NCBI GenBank assembly: GCA_022495995.1
Contig: JAFEMH010002321.1
Span: 1-64,000 of the forward strand
Origin: Adenophora triphylla var. japonica
Taxonomy: Eukaryota; Streptophyta; Magnoliopsida; Asterales; Campanulaceae
Direction: 5' to 3'
DNA: 64,000 nt
Position numbers and translations under genes: made by a program. A model generated the notes under the pieces. That model was not told the origin of the DNA. It was given only the letters and a program-made list of their open reading frames with translations, and made no database searches. Shown piece after piece: positions 45,091 to 57,441 of the stretch; positions within the stretch are counted from its first letter, which is position 1, and each line of letters starts with the position of its first letter.

Positions 45091-47488
45091 TGTCACGACC
45101 CTAATATTAGGCAATACTTTAGCACATGTTGAGCACGTGGGGTTGGAAGGGTAGTATATCATTTTATGCCTTGTATGCTACTTATGAAGTTATGTGCTCA
45201 TTTTATGTTTTGATGATTTATGTGAAGCTTGGGATGAAAATGAATTAACTTTAATACTAAAGGGTCAAAAAGGGAATAAAAATAAAGGGTGTAGTTAATT
45301 TATAATAATTGGAATTTTTAAGTAGTAAGTTTATAAAGTGTGAGGTGCTAAGTTGTAAAGAGCAGGAGTAGAGGTATTAGTGGTTTTCCCTTAGATCCTT
45401 AGAGGACGTGAAGGGTAAGTTTTCAATGTTTATCTCTCATTTAAATGAAGGAAACTTCATCTTTAATCAGTACTATCTTCTTCACCCCAAAAACCTCCAT
45501 GGAAACTAAAACCTAAGCTCCTTCTTCCTAAAATTCTAGAGGCTTCAATACTTCTTCATTTTCAAATCCGTTTGCGGATTCTTGTTCGTGGTGATGAGGG
45601 GATCGCGTAGAGCCGGTCAAATAAATATTCCATTTCGCACTAATTAAGTAAGTTATTATGATTTTCTTTCAAAAAGTGTTCATCCTATGATTTTTGTTGT
45701 TATTGATATGGTTTAAATGATTTTTGGTGTTTTGGAACACTTTTATTTTGAAAGATGGGTTTTGGAATAGTGGAATTGAAATGAGTATTGGTCGGTTGTT
45801 TAAATAGCAAGAATATGGGTTAATAGCTATATTATGGTGTTAAGGCATTGATAGAAGTTGTTGCATGGTAAATTGACATGAAGTTTGGTATTAAAATGAT
45901 GTTGGGTGGTGTTGGATTAGTTTGGAAGGGGTATGGAATAGTTTGGGAGTGGTATTACTGATGTTAGTACTGACTTTGGTCACTTAAAAAAAACAGAGTA
46001 GATTGGTAATTGTCAAATGGGGTATTGGTTGCTGATGTTTTCAGCTGTAATCTGAATTCTGGGCAAAGGGCACGAGTCGTGCGACATTTTAAGCCTAAGG
46101 CATGCCCTATTCGAGACGACTGATTCTGGTGGGTGTCAAATGGGCACGAGTCGTGCCCTGTCCTGGTGACTCTGAACCATTTTCAAAGTTGTATAAACCT
46201 AATCTACCTAGAATATAAATGAACCCTCTTTAACTTAGATTAAAGTAGAGCACTTAAGCTACACAATGAGGTCTTACTTGGTTAAAATGGAATTGTGGAA
46301 GGGCTTTAAACATTGTTCGGAAAATGCTTGATAGCCTTGATTGGTAACTTAACCAAAGTAAATCCAACTTGGTAATTTGATCTTGGACCTTAATAGAGGT
46401 TATATATTGGTGCACATTGATCATGTAGGGCTGGTTTAGGATGCCTTGTGATCTTACTTGAGTTTATATCTATGGTTTATGATATAATTGGTGTATGAAA
46501 TAAATGTTGCATTATGGAATTGATTTGAACATGAGTATGATTTACCATTGTTGTTATTTTATTATTCCTTTGGTGGATTCTTTTCAAGTAACTATTATGT
46601 GCTTGAATATGTGTTAATCAGCTGATGTTTGAGGGTATAATGGAATACGATCACTTATGAGAAATTGTTCCATAAGGTGCTCGGATTACATTATATTTGT
46701 GACCTTTCCCCCTCTGTGGCCACATACTGGGGTTCGGCTTCTATGGATATGTGCAGTCAGTTCATAGAAATGCTGATGTCTTATATCTTACCCAGAAATG
46801 GGATTTATAAGACGTGAATATGCCTAAGCAGTTCACTAGAGAGGAGTTATCACAATAGCTCTCTCTGTTATATGATATGGATTCTGGTGACAATTCATTC
46901 ACAGCATGGGTGGAGTTTTACTCCCGCCGTTGTATAACTTTTGATTCAGACGGGAAAGGTAAACAAAGGTAACAGAAGGTGTTTACTGTTTCACCAATGT
47001 GTGAAATGTACCTTGTTATGTGTTGCATCTTACTTGGCATATTGTTGCATTCATAATAGCTTATTGAGATTTATTCTCACCCCTTTTTCCTTTACTGTTT
47101 TAGATTGTGCTGAGACAGGTAGACCCGGCCAGTGAGGACGGGGAGGAGTTTGTACGCGTATTTTGGGTTGTTGGGTATGTATATGTCCTAGATGAGAGTT
47201 GTATTTATATTTTGGTTTAAACTCTTTAATGGAGTTGTATATATAGAAGCTTTGTTTCAAACTTATATTAGTAAGCTTTTGTAATTTGTAACTAAAGTAA
47301 GTTTGGTTTTCAAAGTTTGTTTTGTTTTCCTCCAAGTGGAGATGAGTTAGGTTATGGTTAGAATGTGAATGTTCAAGTTATGTTCTTTTTAGTTAAGTCC
47401 AAAGTTTTTGAAAAATTTCAGGTGGTCTTTCTTAGTTTGGACTCTCCGGCTCGGGACACGTGTTAGGTTCCGGGTTGGGGTGTCCACA
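45091..47488 (+). repeat. 5' LTR of E
   Basis: TGTCACGACC..GTGTCCACA, 2,398 bases. CACGAGTCGTG palindromes lie at 46,071-46,081 and within GGGCACGAGTCGTGCCC at 46,142-46,158. TATAAAT is at 46,214-46,220. It lacks 42 bases present in the 3' LTR at the first palindrome. Confidence 0.9.
46071..46158. repeat. CACGA-G-TCGTG palindromes in the E 5' LTR
   Basis: The GGGCACGAGTCGTGCGAC variant at 46,068-46,085 and GGGCACGAGTCGTGCCC (8-bp arms, one central base) at 46,142-46,158 lie upstream of the TATA box at 46,214. Confidence 0.8.
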
Positions 47489-47490
47489 GT

Positions 47491-47503
47491 TGGTATCAGA
47501 GCC
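47491..47503 (+). other. Primer binding site of E
   Basis: TGGTATCAGAGCC, a perfect initiator-Met tRNA complement, two bases after the LTR. Confidence 0.9.
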
Positions 47504-47588
47504 TCGTTTAGAGGTTAAGGGTAGATGTCTAGTTTAAGGGGGAGTGTGTGATAATTTACGCCGAGTGTTTGATGTAGGAGTTTATTCA

Positions 47589-48638
47589 ATGGCTGGGAAG
47601 GATGATGATCAGCATCGGGCTCAGGGAAATGTTGGCAATGCTGGGGGTGATGGAAACCCAAATGCGGAGATGATGGATATGTTTAGAGTGTTTCTGCAAA
47701 GCATGGCAGCTCAAGGTCAAGCACAGCACCATCATGAGGGTCGTCAAGGGCACAGACTAGAGAAGTTTGTCAAGATGTCTCCACCCGGTTTTAATGGGGA
47801 TCCAGGCCCGTTGAAGGCGGAAAGGTGGCTTGAAGCTATGAACAAGATATTCACAGCAATGGAAAGTCCGGATGAAAAAAAAGTTAGGTGTACAGTTTTC
47901 AAATTGGAAGGACCTGCCGAGCATTGGTGGCATATAGTGAAGGACAGTTGGGACTGTGACCATACACCGCAGACGTGGGAGAACTTCACTCGCAAGTTTC
48001 GGGATCACTTCATTCCTATGGTTACAAGAGACAAGAAGGAGGTAGAATTTCTGAGATTGGAGCAAGGAACGATGACCGTAGCACAGTATTCTGCCAAGTT
48101 TATAGAATTTGCTAGATATTGTTCCCATTTAGTGCCGGAAGAAGAGAGATGAGTATACCGGTTCGTGAAAGGGTTAAGGCTGGAGTTTCGGAAGCAGTTA
48201 TTGACACACGACTTCACAGATTTCCAGGCAGCGGTGAATAGAGCTTATCGGATAGAGAATGATATTGAAGAGCACCGACGTAGATCTGAGAGTGGAAGCG
48301 GAAGTAAGCAGCAATTTCAAGGCCAAGATTCTGGATAGAGTAGAGGGCAACAAAGGGGGTCAGCATCGGAGATAGCGATAGGAGGAAATGTGGCAGCTCC
48401 GACAACTCGTCTGACTTCAAGTCAGCTAGGGATTGTATGTGGTTACTGCAAGAGGATAGGTCATTCCGAAGATAATTGTTGCCGCAAGCAAGGGAAATGC
48501 ATGAATTGTGGAGAAATGGGGCACTACAAGAAAAATTGTCCTAAATTTCATCAGTGGTTAGCTTCGGGTACCGGTCAAAGGGGGCAAAAAGGTGGAATGA
48601 AAAGTGACAATGAAGGGAATCCAAAAGAGAATGTTTAA
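47589..48638 (+). pseudogene. E gag
   Basis: The ATG at 47,589 opens MAGKDDDQHRAQGNVGNAGG. The capsid region has PPGFNGDPGPLKAERWLEAM, VFKLEGPAEHWW, FRDHFIP, EFLRLEQGTMTVAQYSAKFI and ARYCSHLVPEEER, the standard gypsy gag domain. A stop follows at 48,150, another near 48,336. Two zinc knuckles are intact: C-G-Y-C-K-R-I-G-H-S-E-D-N-C and C-M-N-C-G-E-M-G-H-Y-K-K-N-C. The end is at 48,636. Two stops only; frame otherwise kept. Confidence 0.85.
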
Positions 48639-50806
48639 GGTTGAATCTTTGTTTTAAGTCTTGGAGGGATAAATTCCTCAGCGGTCTTTAGAGGTATAAT
48701 ACCTGTCTCAGAAGTAGGGGTCATACTTTTATAGATCCCGGTTCATTTTATGCATGTTTGGCATTGCATTTTGCTTTTATGTGGCATATATTGCTTAAGA
48801 TTTGTTTATGTGTTAGAGGTTTCTGCTCTTATGAGAGAGTACCTCGAATCTTCTTTGGGTACCACGAGGGTGATGTGGTTATAGCTGGGCAGGTATTGCC
48901 AGTTGATTTGGTATGATTACCAATTTGTGATTTTGATATATACTTGGCCTAGAATGGTTAAGCAGTGGTCGTGCATTGATAGATTGTCGTATGAAGCGAG
49001 TCTTCTTTTCTATGCCTAATTTGTCTATATTTGTATTTGATACAGATAAGCCTTTATGTGGTATTCTTGTAATACATGCATTAAAGGTTGAAAATTTTGG
49101 TTAAAAAGTGTGAAGATTAATTGGTATGTGGTAGACTTGGGTAAGAAGCTCTTCAAAAAATGTTATGTGCTAATTATGAAAATGGTAAATGTGCTTTCAT
49201 CGGAGTATTCCATGTGTTGGTTGTGGGTAAATTGTAGATGTGCTTTAAGCGAAGTATTAAGTCTCCAGGTTGGGAAGTGGAATTACGTATTGATTTAATG
49301 TTAGGTTCAATGCCTATATCAAAAGCATATTATAGAATGGTATTGATTTTGTTTATGGTTATGATGAGCAGAATTTTAATCCTTATCTTGATGGCTTTGT
49401 GGAAATTATTATGGATGACATCCTTATTTAATTAATGTTCCGAGAAGATTATGAAATCATTTGCGAATTGTGTTAATGGTCCTTTGTGAGAGGTCATTGT
49501 TTGCGAAGTTAGCAAGGGTGAGTTGGCTCGGGAAGATTTCAAATTTTGGGTTCTATAGTCTTAAGCTCAAATGTTACCGTGGATCTTTCGAAGATTTAGA
49601 CTGTGGTCAAAGGGAATCAACCTTCGTTAGTGAAAGAAGTCCGTAGTTTTCTGGGTTGGCAAGTTGCTACCGAAGGATTATCAAAGGATTCTTGAGAATG
49701 GTAAAACTGATGGCTAAGTTAACTTAGAAGGAGATATCCTTGGTGGGGTATATCATCCGGAAAAGTTAATGTGATTGCAAATGCGATTAGCCGAAAGGCT
49801 TATGTGTCAACCTGTATATCCTTTGAGTAGCAAGGGGAGATATTATTGTGAATGTTCAAGCTATACCTATATTATATGGAAGCCTTAATGAAATTCAACA
49901 AACTGATTCAGAAATTAAGAGGATTATCGGATAGTTTCAAGATGGGAAGACCGAAGATTTTGTATTGAACAAGGATGGAACTTTAACCTTCAACGACAGA
50001 AATTTTATACCCTCTTTGCAAGAGATTAGAAGACAGGTTTTAGAGGAAGACCATAAATCTAGAGTTGCAATTCATCCGGAAAGTTCGAAGATGTATCAAG
50101 ATTTGAAGATGGGTTAGAAGATTAGAATGGGAAAGCATTGCGATGGATGTGTAACTGGACTATCTTTGACGTCGATGAAGATGGGTGCGTGTGAGTATAG
50201 TGGATAGATTGATCAAGCCGGTTCATCTTCTACCTATATCAACGAAGTATGTGATGGAGAAGTTAGCAATTGTTTAGGCTAGAGATTTGTTAGATTCGTG
50301 GAGTACCAATCAACACTTTCTCAGATCAGGATTTAAGATTCATTGCGATTTTGGGAAGTTTTGCGGGAGATTTTGAGTTCCAAGCTAATTTTCGGTTATG
50401 CGTTTCATCCTCAAACTGATTTGACTTGTGGAAAGCCTTTGAGAGTCTAAGAGTTCAAGATAGAGAATTGCGGACCAAGAGTATTCAGGTATTGAAGATC
50501 TTGTGGAAAATCATTCGATTGAAGAAGTAACTCGGGAGACATTATCTTTATGATCCTTTGTTTGTATGGAGTTCTTCAACCAATGATATTCAAGCTGATT
50601 TGACTAGTGTGGAAAAACCGTAGAGAGTTATTAGAATTGCAAGTCCGGGAATTGAAATCCTAGATTATTCGGATTGTGAAAAGGTGTAGAAGAAGCATGT
50701 CGTTGGGGAAGCTATTTGGAAGTTGTATTTTGAAATGTGTGGGAGGTAACCTTATTTATTTAATCATTCAAGTAAGCAAGTTTAAAATTCGGGGCGAATT
50801 TTCTTT
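48639..50806 (+). pseudogene. E pol remnant (protease to chromodomain), heavily degraded
   Basis: At 2.2 kb this is much shorter than a full pol. Recognisable scraps: an IDPGS protease-like stretch near 48,735, GKVNVIANAISRKAYVS (RNase H end, about 49,760), DGTLTFNDRNFIPSLQEIRR and LEEDHKSRVAIHPESSKMYQ (integrase zinc region, about 49,970), and a decayed chromodomain near 50,690-50,760 (VGEAIWKLYFEMCGR). Stops occur every few dozen codons and no catalytic block remains, so it cannot have powered its own transposition. Confidence 0.75.
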
Positions 50807-50819
50807 AAGGGGGAGTGAG
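50807..50819 (+). other. Polypurine tract of E
   Basis: AAGGGGGAGTGAG directly before the 3' LTR; the same tract occurs in F and G. Confidence 0.85.
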
Positions 50820-53262
50820 TGTCACGACCCTAATATTAGGCACTACTTTAGCACATGTTGAGCACGTGGGGTTGGAAGGGTAGTATATCATTTTATGCCT
50901 TGTATGCTACTTATGAAGTTATGTGCTCATTTTATGTTTTAATGATTTATGTGAAGCTTGGGATGAAAATGAATTAACTTTAATACTAAAGGGTCAAAAA
51001 GGGAATAAAAATAAAGGGTGTAGTTAATTTATAATAATTGGAATTTTTAAGTAGTAAGTTTATAAAGTGTGAGGTGCTAAGTTGTAAAGAGCAGGAGTAG
51101 AGGTATTAGTGGTTTTCCCTTAGATCCTTGGAGGACGTGAAGGGTAAGTTTTCAATGTTTATCTCCCATTTAAATGAAGGAAACTTCATCTTTAATCAGT
51201 ACTATCTTCTTCACCCCAAAAACCTCCATGGAAACTAAAACCTAAGCTCCTTCTTCCTAAAATTCTAGAGGCTTCAATACTTCTTCGTTTTCAAATCCGT
51301 TTGCGGATTCTTGTTCGTGGTGACGAGGGGATCGCGTAGAGCCGGTCAAATAAATATTCCATTTCGCACTAATTAAGTAAGTTATTATGATTTTCTTTCA
51401 AAAAGTGTTCATCCTATGATTTTTGTTGTTATTGATATGGTTTAAATGATTTTTGGTGTTTTGGAACACTTCTATTTAGAAAGATGAGTTTTGGAATAGT
51501 GGAATTGAAATGAGTATTGGTTGGTTGTTGAAATAGAAAGAATATGGGTTAATAGCTATATTATGGTGTTAAGGCATTGATAGAAGTTGTTGCACGGTAA
51601 ATTGACATGAAGTTTGGTATTAAAATGATGTTAGGTGGTGTTGGATTATTTTGGAAGGGGTATGGAATAGTTTGGGAGTGGTATTACTGATGTTAGTACT
51701 GACTTTGGTCACTTAAAAAAAAAAACAGAGTAGATTGGTAATTGTCAAATGGGGTGTTGGTTGCTGATATTTTCAGCTGTAATCTGAATTCTGGGCAAAG
51801 GGCACGAGTCGTGCCCTGTGGCACGAGTCTTGCCTTGAGGGATGGACGAGTCATGCGACAGTTTAAGCCTAAGTCGTGCCCTATTAGGGACGACTGATTC
51901 TGGTGGGTGTCAAATGGGCACGAGTCGTGCCCTGCCCTGGTGACTCTGAACCATTTTCAAAGCTGTATAAACCTAATCTACGTAGAATATAAATGAACCC
52001 TCTTTAACTTAGATTAAAGTAGAGCACTTTAGCTACACAATGAGGTCTTACTTAGTTAAAATGGAATTGTGGAAGGGCTTTAAACATTGTTCGGAAAATG
52101 CTTGATAGCCTTGATTGGTAACTTAACCAAAGTAAATCCAACTTGGTAATTTGATCTTGGACCTTTATAGAGGTTATATATTGGTGCACATTGATCATGT
52201 AGGGCTGGTTTAGGATGCCTTGTGATCTTACTTGATTTCATATATATGGTTTATGATATAATTGGTGTATGAAATAAATGTTGCATTATGGTATTGATTT
52301 GAATATGAGTATGATTTACCATGTTGTTATTTTATTATCCCTTTGGTGGATTCTTTTCAAGTAACTATTATGTGCTTGAATATGTGTTAATCAGCTGATG
52401 TTTGGGGGTATAATGGAATACGATCACTTATGAGAAATTATTCCAAAAGGTGCTCGGATTACATTATATCTGTGACCTTTCCCCCTCTATGGCCACAGAC
52501 TGGGGTTCAGCTTCTATGGATATGTGCAGTCAGTTCATAGAAATGCTGATGTCTTATATCTTACCCAGAAATGTGATTTATAAGACATGAATATGCCTAA
52601 GCAGTTCACTAGAGAGGAGTTATCACAATAGCTCTCTTCGTTATATGATATGGATTCTGGTGACAATGCATTCACAGCATGGGTGGAGTTTTTACTCCCA
52701 ACGTTGTACAACTTATGATTCAGACGGGAAAGGTAAACAAAGGTAACGGAAGGTGTTTACTGTTTCACCAATGTGTGAAATGTACCTTGTTATGTGTTGC
52801 ATCTTACTTGGCATATTGTTGCATTCATAATAGCTTATTGAGATTTATTCTCACCCCTTTTCCCTTTACTGTTTTAGATTGTGCTGAGACAGGTGGACCC
52901 GGCCAGTGATGACGGGGAGGAGTTTGTACGTGTATTTTGGGTTGTTGGGTATGTATATGTCCTAGATGAGAGTTGTATTTATATTTTGGTTTAAACTCCT
53001 TGGTGGAGTTGTATATATAGAAGCTTTGTTTCAAACTTATATTAGTAAGCTTTTGTAATTTGTAACTAAAGCAAGTTTGGTTTTCAAAGTTTGTTTTGTT
53101 TTCCTCCAAGTGGAGATGAGTTAGGTTATGGTTAGAATGTGAATGTTCAAGTTGTGTTCTTTTTAGGTAAGTCCAAAGTTTTTGAAAAAATTCAGGTGGT
53201 CTTTCTTAGTTTGGACTCTCCGGCTCGGGACACGTGTTAGGTTCCGGGTTGGGGTGTCCACA
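50820..53262 (+). repeat. 3' LTR of E
   Basis: TGTCACGACC..GTGTCCACA, 2,443 bases, with sparse mismatches to the 5' LTR. Palindromes at 51,800-51,816 and 51,916-51,932 (GGGCACGAGTCGTGCCC), plus the degenerate GCACGAGTCTTGC (51,821-51,833) and GACGAGTCATGCGAC (51,846-51,860). The extra 42 bases between copies account for the length difference. Confidence 0.9.
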
Positions 53263-53267
53263 GTTTT
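53263..53267 (+). other. Target site duplication of E, right copy
   Basis: GTTTT, identical to 45,086-45,090. Confidence 0.85.
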
Positions 53268-53817
53268 ACTACTTGACTAAACGTCACTGTACAATCCACT
53301 TCCACCAGCTGAGACCTGCCATCACCTACAAGACGGACCTTATGCCTCTCAAAAGAACCTTCAGAATTATTTTTATGAGAGAATGTCCACATACAACGAA
53401 TAATATTCACATCAGAAGGGTGGGGTACAAGTACCTACGTCTTATTTTTAATTAGAGCATCAAAATCATCAACCATAGCTGCTTTCCTATTTGGGTCGGA
53501 CAACACAGATTTAGGATTGGAAGGAAGTGGGGACGGAGATGTAGATGAAAAAAGATTGAATTGATGCTTTGGTTTCACTATCCCACTCATACTCCATGTG
53601 GTCATAGACCGGGTTTGAGGTATGGGGGCTAGAACATGAGCTGGTGGATCAGAAGACGGACCAGAAGGGGGTTGATCCATATATGAGGAAGTGGACTGAG
53701 GCCTGCCACTGGAATCAAGAAGTGGGCCGGCAGTAGAGGTGATGGGAGGAGATGACCCAATAGGCTGGGCTGCTGGTGAGGAACCAAGGGGGTTGTCCGG
53801 CGCCTGGGCTAGTGGGG
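53268..53817 (-). pseudogene. Copia H pre-RT linker and reverse transcriptase N-terminus
   Basis: The minus frame has a Ser/Pro-rich linker (SSPPITSTAG, PSGPSSDPPAH), TRSMTTWSMSGIVKPKHQFN, LSDPNRKAAMVDDFDALIKN-KT, then a stop in place of Trp and VLVPHPSDVNIIRCMW. The frame ends FSQVVK at the E insertion and resumes as PATI at 45,090. It is cut upstream by the F LTR. Confidence 0.8.
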
Positions 53818-56196
53818 TGTGGGGCCTCCCCACCCGTGACCTATAGACTCGTGCCCCGAGCTGGAGGGTCCCAAACCACCTCCATTTTAAAAAAAAAACT
53901 TTTTGTTCAATTAACTTGAAAGTATCACAACCTTTAAACAAACCAACATTAACATCTCCACTTGGAGGTGATATATAACCCATCTTTGAAAAGACATAAC
54001 CTGTTTAGTTATAACTACTAATGTAAAGGCTTACAAAAGCCAACTTTAAAAGAAAACCAACTCCATCTTTAGTTACAACAGAAACACAACTGAAAACATG
54101 TTTATAACAGTTTTATATACAAATCTCCCCAAAAGAATAACAGCCACCACTATTCCCAACTCCCAAACCATATACATACCCTGACCACCCAAAAAGTAAG
54201 CGGTCCAAACTCCTTTTCGGCCTCACCGGTCCGGTCCACCTGTCTCAGCGGGATCAAAAAGAATAAAGGGAGAAGGGGTGAGAATAAATCTCAACAAGCT
54301 ATTATAAATGCAGGAATATGCCATATAAAATGCAACACATAACCAAGTTGCTCATAATCACGTTGGTAAAGCGGTAAACACATTACGTTACCTCATTTTA
54401 CCTTACCCATCTGAACAATAAGTCGTACAACGCCGGGAGTAAAACTCCACTCATTTGTGAACCGCTTAGGCATATTCACATCTTATAAGACTCCTAATGC
54501 GGAGAACCATATAAGATCGCAGCTATCTGTATGGCTTTTGGCTCGATACATAAGCATTCAACCCCAGTCTGTGGCTGCAGAAGGGGACAGTCACAGGTAT
54601 AATATAATCTGATAACCTTATGGAACAATTCCTCTTAATTGATTGTATTCTATTATACCCCTACCCATCAGCTGATATAACCACATTCAAGCACATAATA
54701 GATACTTGAAAATAAATCCACACTTGGGATATCAATACATAACATGGTAATATTACTCATGTTAAACAATCACCATAGTGCAACTTACATTTAAACACAA
54801 TTGAATAACAACAATCCAACAACATGGTATTAATACTTATGTTCAAACCAACACAATAGTGTAACATTTATTGCATACACTATTTAAACAAATAACCATG
54901 AATATGTAATCAAATATGGGCACAATGTATATCAAGTAAGCCCTACATATTCATTACACAACATTGAATACCTTCTATAAAGGTTCCAGATTAATTTATC
55001 AAGTTTTGACAACTTTGGTTAAAGCTTCATAAGGCCTTCCAACCATTTTCAAGGCTATATTTAAAGACCTTCCCTATAACATTTTGGGCAAGTTAAGACT
55101 TCAGTGCAAAGTCCTAATGTTGTACTAGAGTTATAGTCGAAGAGGAGGTAAAAATAGATTAGGTTTAAATTGGTTTGAAATTGATACCCTGTAAACTGTA
55201 CTAGGCACGACTCGTGCCAATGAAATCCAGCACGGGTGGAACCAATTCCACGACTCGTTATCACGAGTGACCAAGAAAGGAACGACTCGTGCTCCAGGGC
55301 ATGAGTCGTGCCCTTCACCAGATTTCATGCTGATGGTCAATCATCAGCAGCCAAGGCAAGAAAGAACTAATTTTACTCATTTCCAGCTACTTCAACTGCA
55401 GTATACCATTTCCAAACCAATACAAATTTTCCCCCAAGGCCATGTAACACCCTATATCACCTCTACCACTTTCACTCAAACTCTCATGCCAAGAACCTCA
55501 CTATCCACCTTCCAAGCCAAATTTTCCTTAACTCCAAAAGCCAAATAAATTACCCAAAAATATCAAGAACCAATTATATAACCATAATATCACATTATAC
55601 ATAGTATGAACAAGTATTGAAAGAAATCATAATAACTTACCAAAATATTTCAAAAATAATAAAAACTTTGATCGGCTATAAATGTTCCACACAATTCCCT
55701 GGCGTTTATTTGAAATCAAAACGAGGAACGGATCAACTGTTGATTTATAGGGATTTTAGGAAAGTAACCCTAGGTTTAAGGAATGTTCTGGGACTTAGAG
55801 AAGAAAGAGAGGGAACTGAGAGAAAAATGCTTCTGGGAGAAGGTTTTAAGGATTTATATAACTAATTGACACCTAGGCTCCTCCAAGTATAGCTTTACTA
55901 CAATCAACTACCTTAAGTTTACATTTACACTAAAGCTCCTCAACACTTTTTGTAACTTTTTATTTAAAATTTCAAATATTATAACTTTACCACAAAATTC
56001 CTATTCATTCCCTTTTAGACATTATATAATTAAACCTGATTTATTACTATCCTAATATCACATAATTTATAAAAATCTCAAAATAAACACATAACCATTC
56101 CAATTATCATATAATGCCTAACATGAGATGCAATGCACCCCACCCCCACGTGCTCAACACGTGACCAAAATAGTGCCTAGGTTTAGGGTCGTGACA
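53818..56196 (-). repeat. 3' LTR of F
   Basis: In minus sense TGTCACGACCCTAAACCTAG to GGCCCCACA, 2,379 bases. Palindromes GGCACGACTCGTGCC (55,204-55,218), ACGACTCGT (55,282-55,290) and GGGCATGAGTCGTGCCC (55,297-55,313). Very close to 59,514-61,890. Confidence 0.9.
55204..55313. repeat. CACGA-N-TCGTG palindrome cluster in the F LTR
   Basis: Four dyads within 110 bases: GGCACGACTCGTGCC, CACGACTCGTTATCACGAG, ACGACTCGTGC and GGGCATGAGTCGTGCCC. The same cluster lies at 60,897-61,006 in the F/G shared LTR. Confidence 0.8.
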
Positions 56197-56210
56197 CTCA
56201 CTCCCCCTTA
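56197..56210 (-). other. Polypurine tract of F
   Basis: In minus sense TAAGGGGGAGTGAG before the LTR. Confidence 0.8.
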
Positions 56211-56219
56211 AAGAAAATT

Positions 56220-57441
56220 CATCCCGAATTTGAAATTCACTTATCTGGCTGATCAAATAACCAAGGGTACTTCCCTCTCATTTCAGATTCCAATTCCCAA
56301 GTAGCTTCTTCAATGGTGTGATTTTTCCACAAAATTTTCACTAATTGAATGCTTTTGGTACGCAACTCTTGAACCTGCCACTCCAGAATTCTCAATGGTA
56401 CCTCCACGTAAGTCATATCTGGCTAGACATCCTCGGGAGGAGAACTCAAAACATGCAAAGAATCGTAACAATACTTCCGCACCAAGGAAACATGGAATAC
56501 ATCATGGAGAGAAGAAAGAGATGGAGGTAGAGCCAATCTATACGCTAACTCACCCACCTTCTCTAACACCTCAAATGGACCAACGATTCTCGGTGCCAAC
56601 TTCCCCTCATTACCAAACCTTTTAATCCTAGTCCTTGGTGAAATCTTCAAAAATACCAAGTCACCAACCTGAAATGATAACTCCCGTCTTATGTTGTCTG
56701 CGTAGCTTTTCTGTCGACTCTGGGCTGTCTTCAATCTGTCCCAAATTACTTTAATCTTCTTAGTTGAATCTCTAACCAAGTCTGGACCCCAAAGTCTAGC
56801 TTCACCAACCTCATCCCAACACATTGGAGACCTACATTTCCTCCCATACAATGCTTCATACGGTGCCATCTCAAGAATCTGAATGGTTCTCTCAGTCTGC
56901 CCATCGGTTTAAGGATGAAACGCCGTGCTAAAACTTAACTTGGAACCTAGAGCTTCATGCAAAGCTCACCAAAACGCGATGTGAATCTCGGATCCCAATC
57001 TGAAACAATGTTGACCGATACTCCATGAAGTCTCACAATCTCGCGAATATACAACTAAGCCAACATCTCCAATGAATACTTTGTTGAAATAGGTAGAAAA
57101 TGAGCCGACTTGGTCAATCTGTCCACTATCACCCAAATGGCATCCATCTTATTCGAAGTAGGAGGTAATCCAGTCACAAAATCCATTAAGATTCCTTCCC
57201 ACTTCCATTCTGGAATATCCAGTGGTTAAAGTAGTCCCGCTGGTCTTTGATGTTCAGCTTTGATTTGTTGGCAAGTCAGGCACTTTGATACAAACTCAGC
57301 AATTTCCTTCTTCATACCATTCCACCAATACCCTCTCTTCAAGTCCTGATATATCTTTATGCTTCCAGGATGAATAGCAAATCTGGAGTTGTGGCCTTCC
57401 TCTAATACTTGCCTTTTAATCTTTGGGGAAGAAATACGCAA
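56220..57441 (-). pseudogene. F integrase and chromodomain
   Basis: The zinc region reads EEGHNSRFAIHPG and KCLTCQQIKAEHQRPAGLL; a stop follows, then the core with MDFVTGLPPTS (first Asp) and VSDWDPRFTS (second Asp). In the Glu region an in-frame deletion of about 34 codons relative to G joins IQIL to MAPYEALYGRKCRSPMCWDE. The C-terminal part is open (56,869-56,423) with GDLVFLKISPRTRIKRFGNE and GPFEVLEKVGELAYRLALPP. The end has HTIEEATWELESEMRGKYPW, the type II chromodomain tail of Tekay elements that helps target heterochromatin. Confidence 0.85.

Larger units (their letters stand above)
45091..53262 (+). mobile_element. Element E: complete Tekay-type Ty3/gypsy chromovirus, coding region decayed
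   Basis: It has two LTRs in direct orientation, an initiator-Met primer site, gag with two zinc knuckles, degenerate protease, fragments of RNase H/integrase and chromodomain, a polypurine tract, and a perfect 5-bp GTTTT target duplication inside the copia H reverse transcriptase. Length is 8.17 kb. Lineage assignment rests on the 2.4 kb LTR, the gag and its close relatives F and G with a type II chromodomain. LTRs are very alike, yet pol is riddled with deletions. Confidence 0.9.
43618..53817 (-). mobile_element. Ty1/copia element H (Ale-like), interrupted by E and cut by F
   Basis: Minus sense. The pre-RT linker and reverse transcriptase N-terminus are at 53,817-53,268, and continue at 45,090 after the 8.2 kb insertion of E. 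RNase H ends at about 43,826, followed by a G-rich tract and a short LTR. The upstream part is replaced by the F LTR at 53,818. The short LTR and RNase H style fit the Ale/Retrofit group (inference). Confidence 0.8.

Noticed and set aside
55061..55548. Short overlapping frames in the F LTR (and equivalents at 60,823-61,302)
   Set aside because: They fall inside LTR sequence around the palindrome cluster and are duplicated only because the LTR is duplicated.
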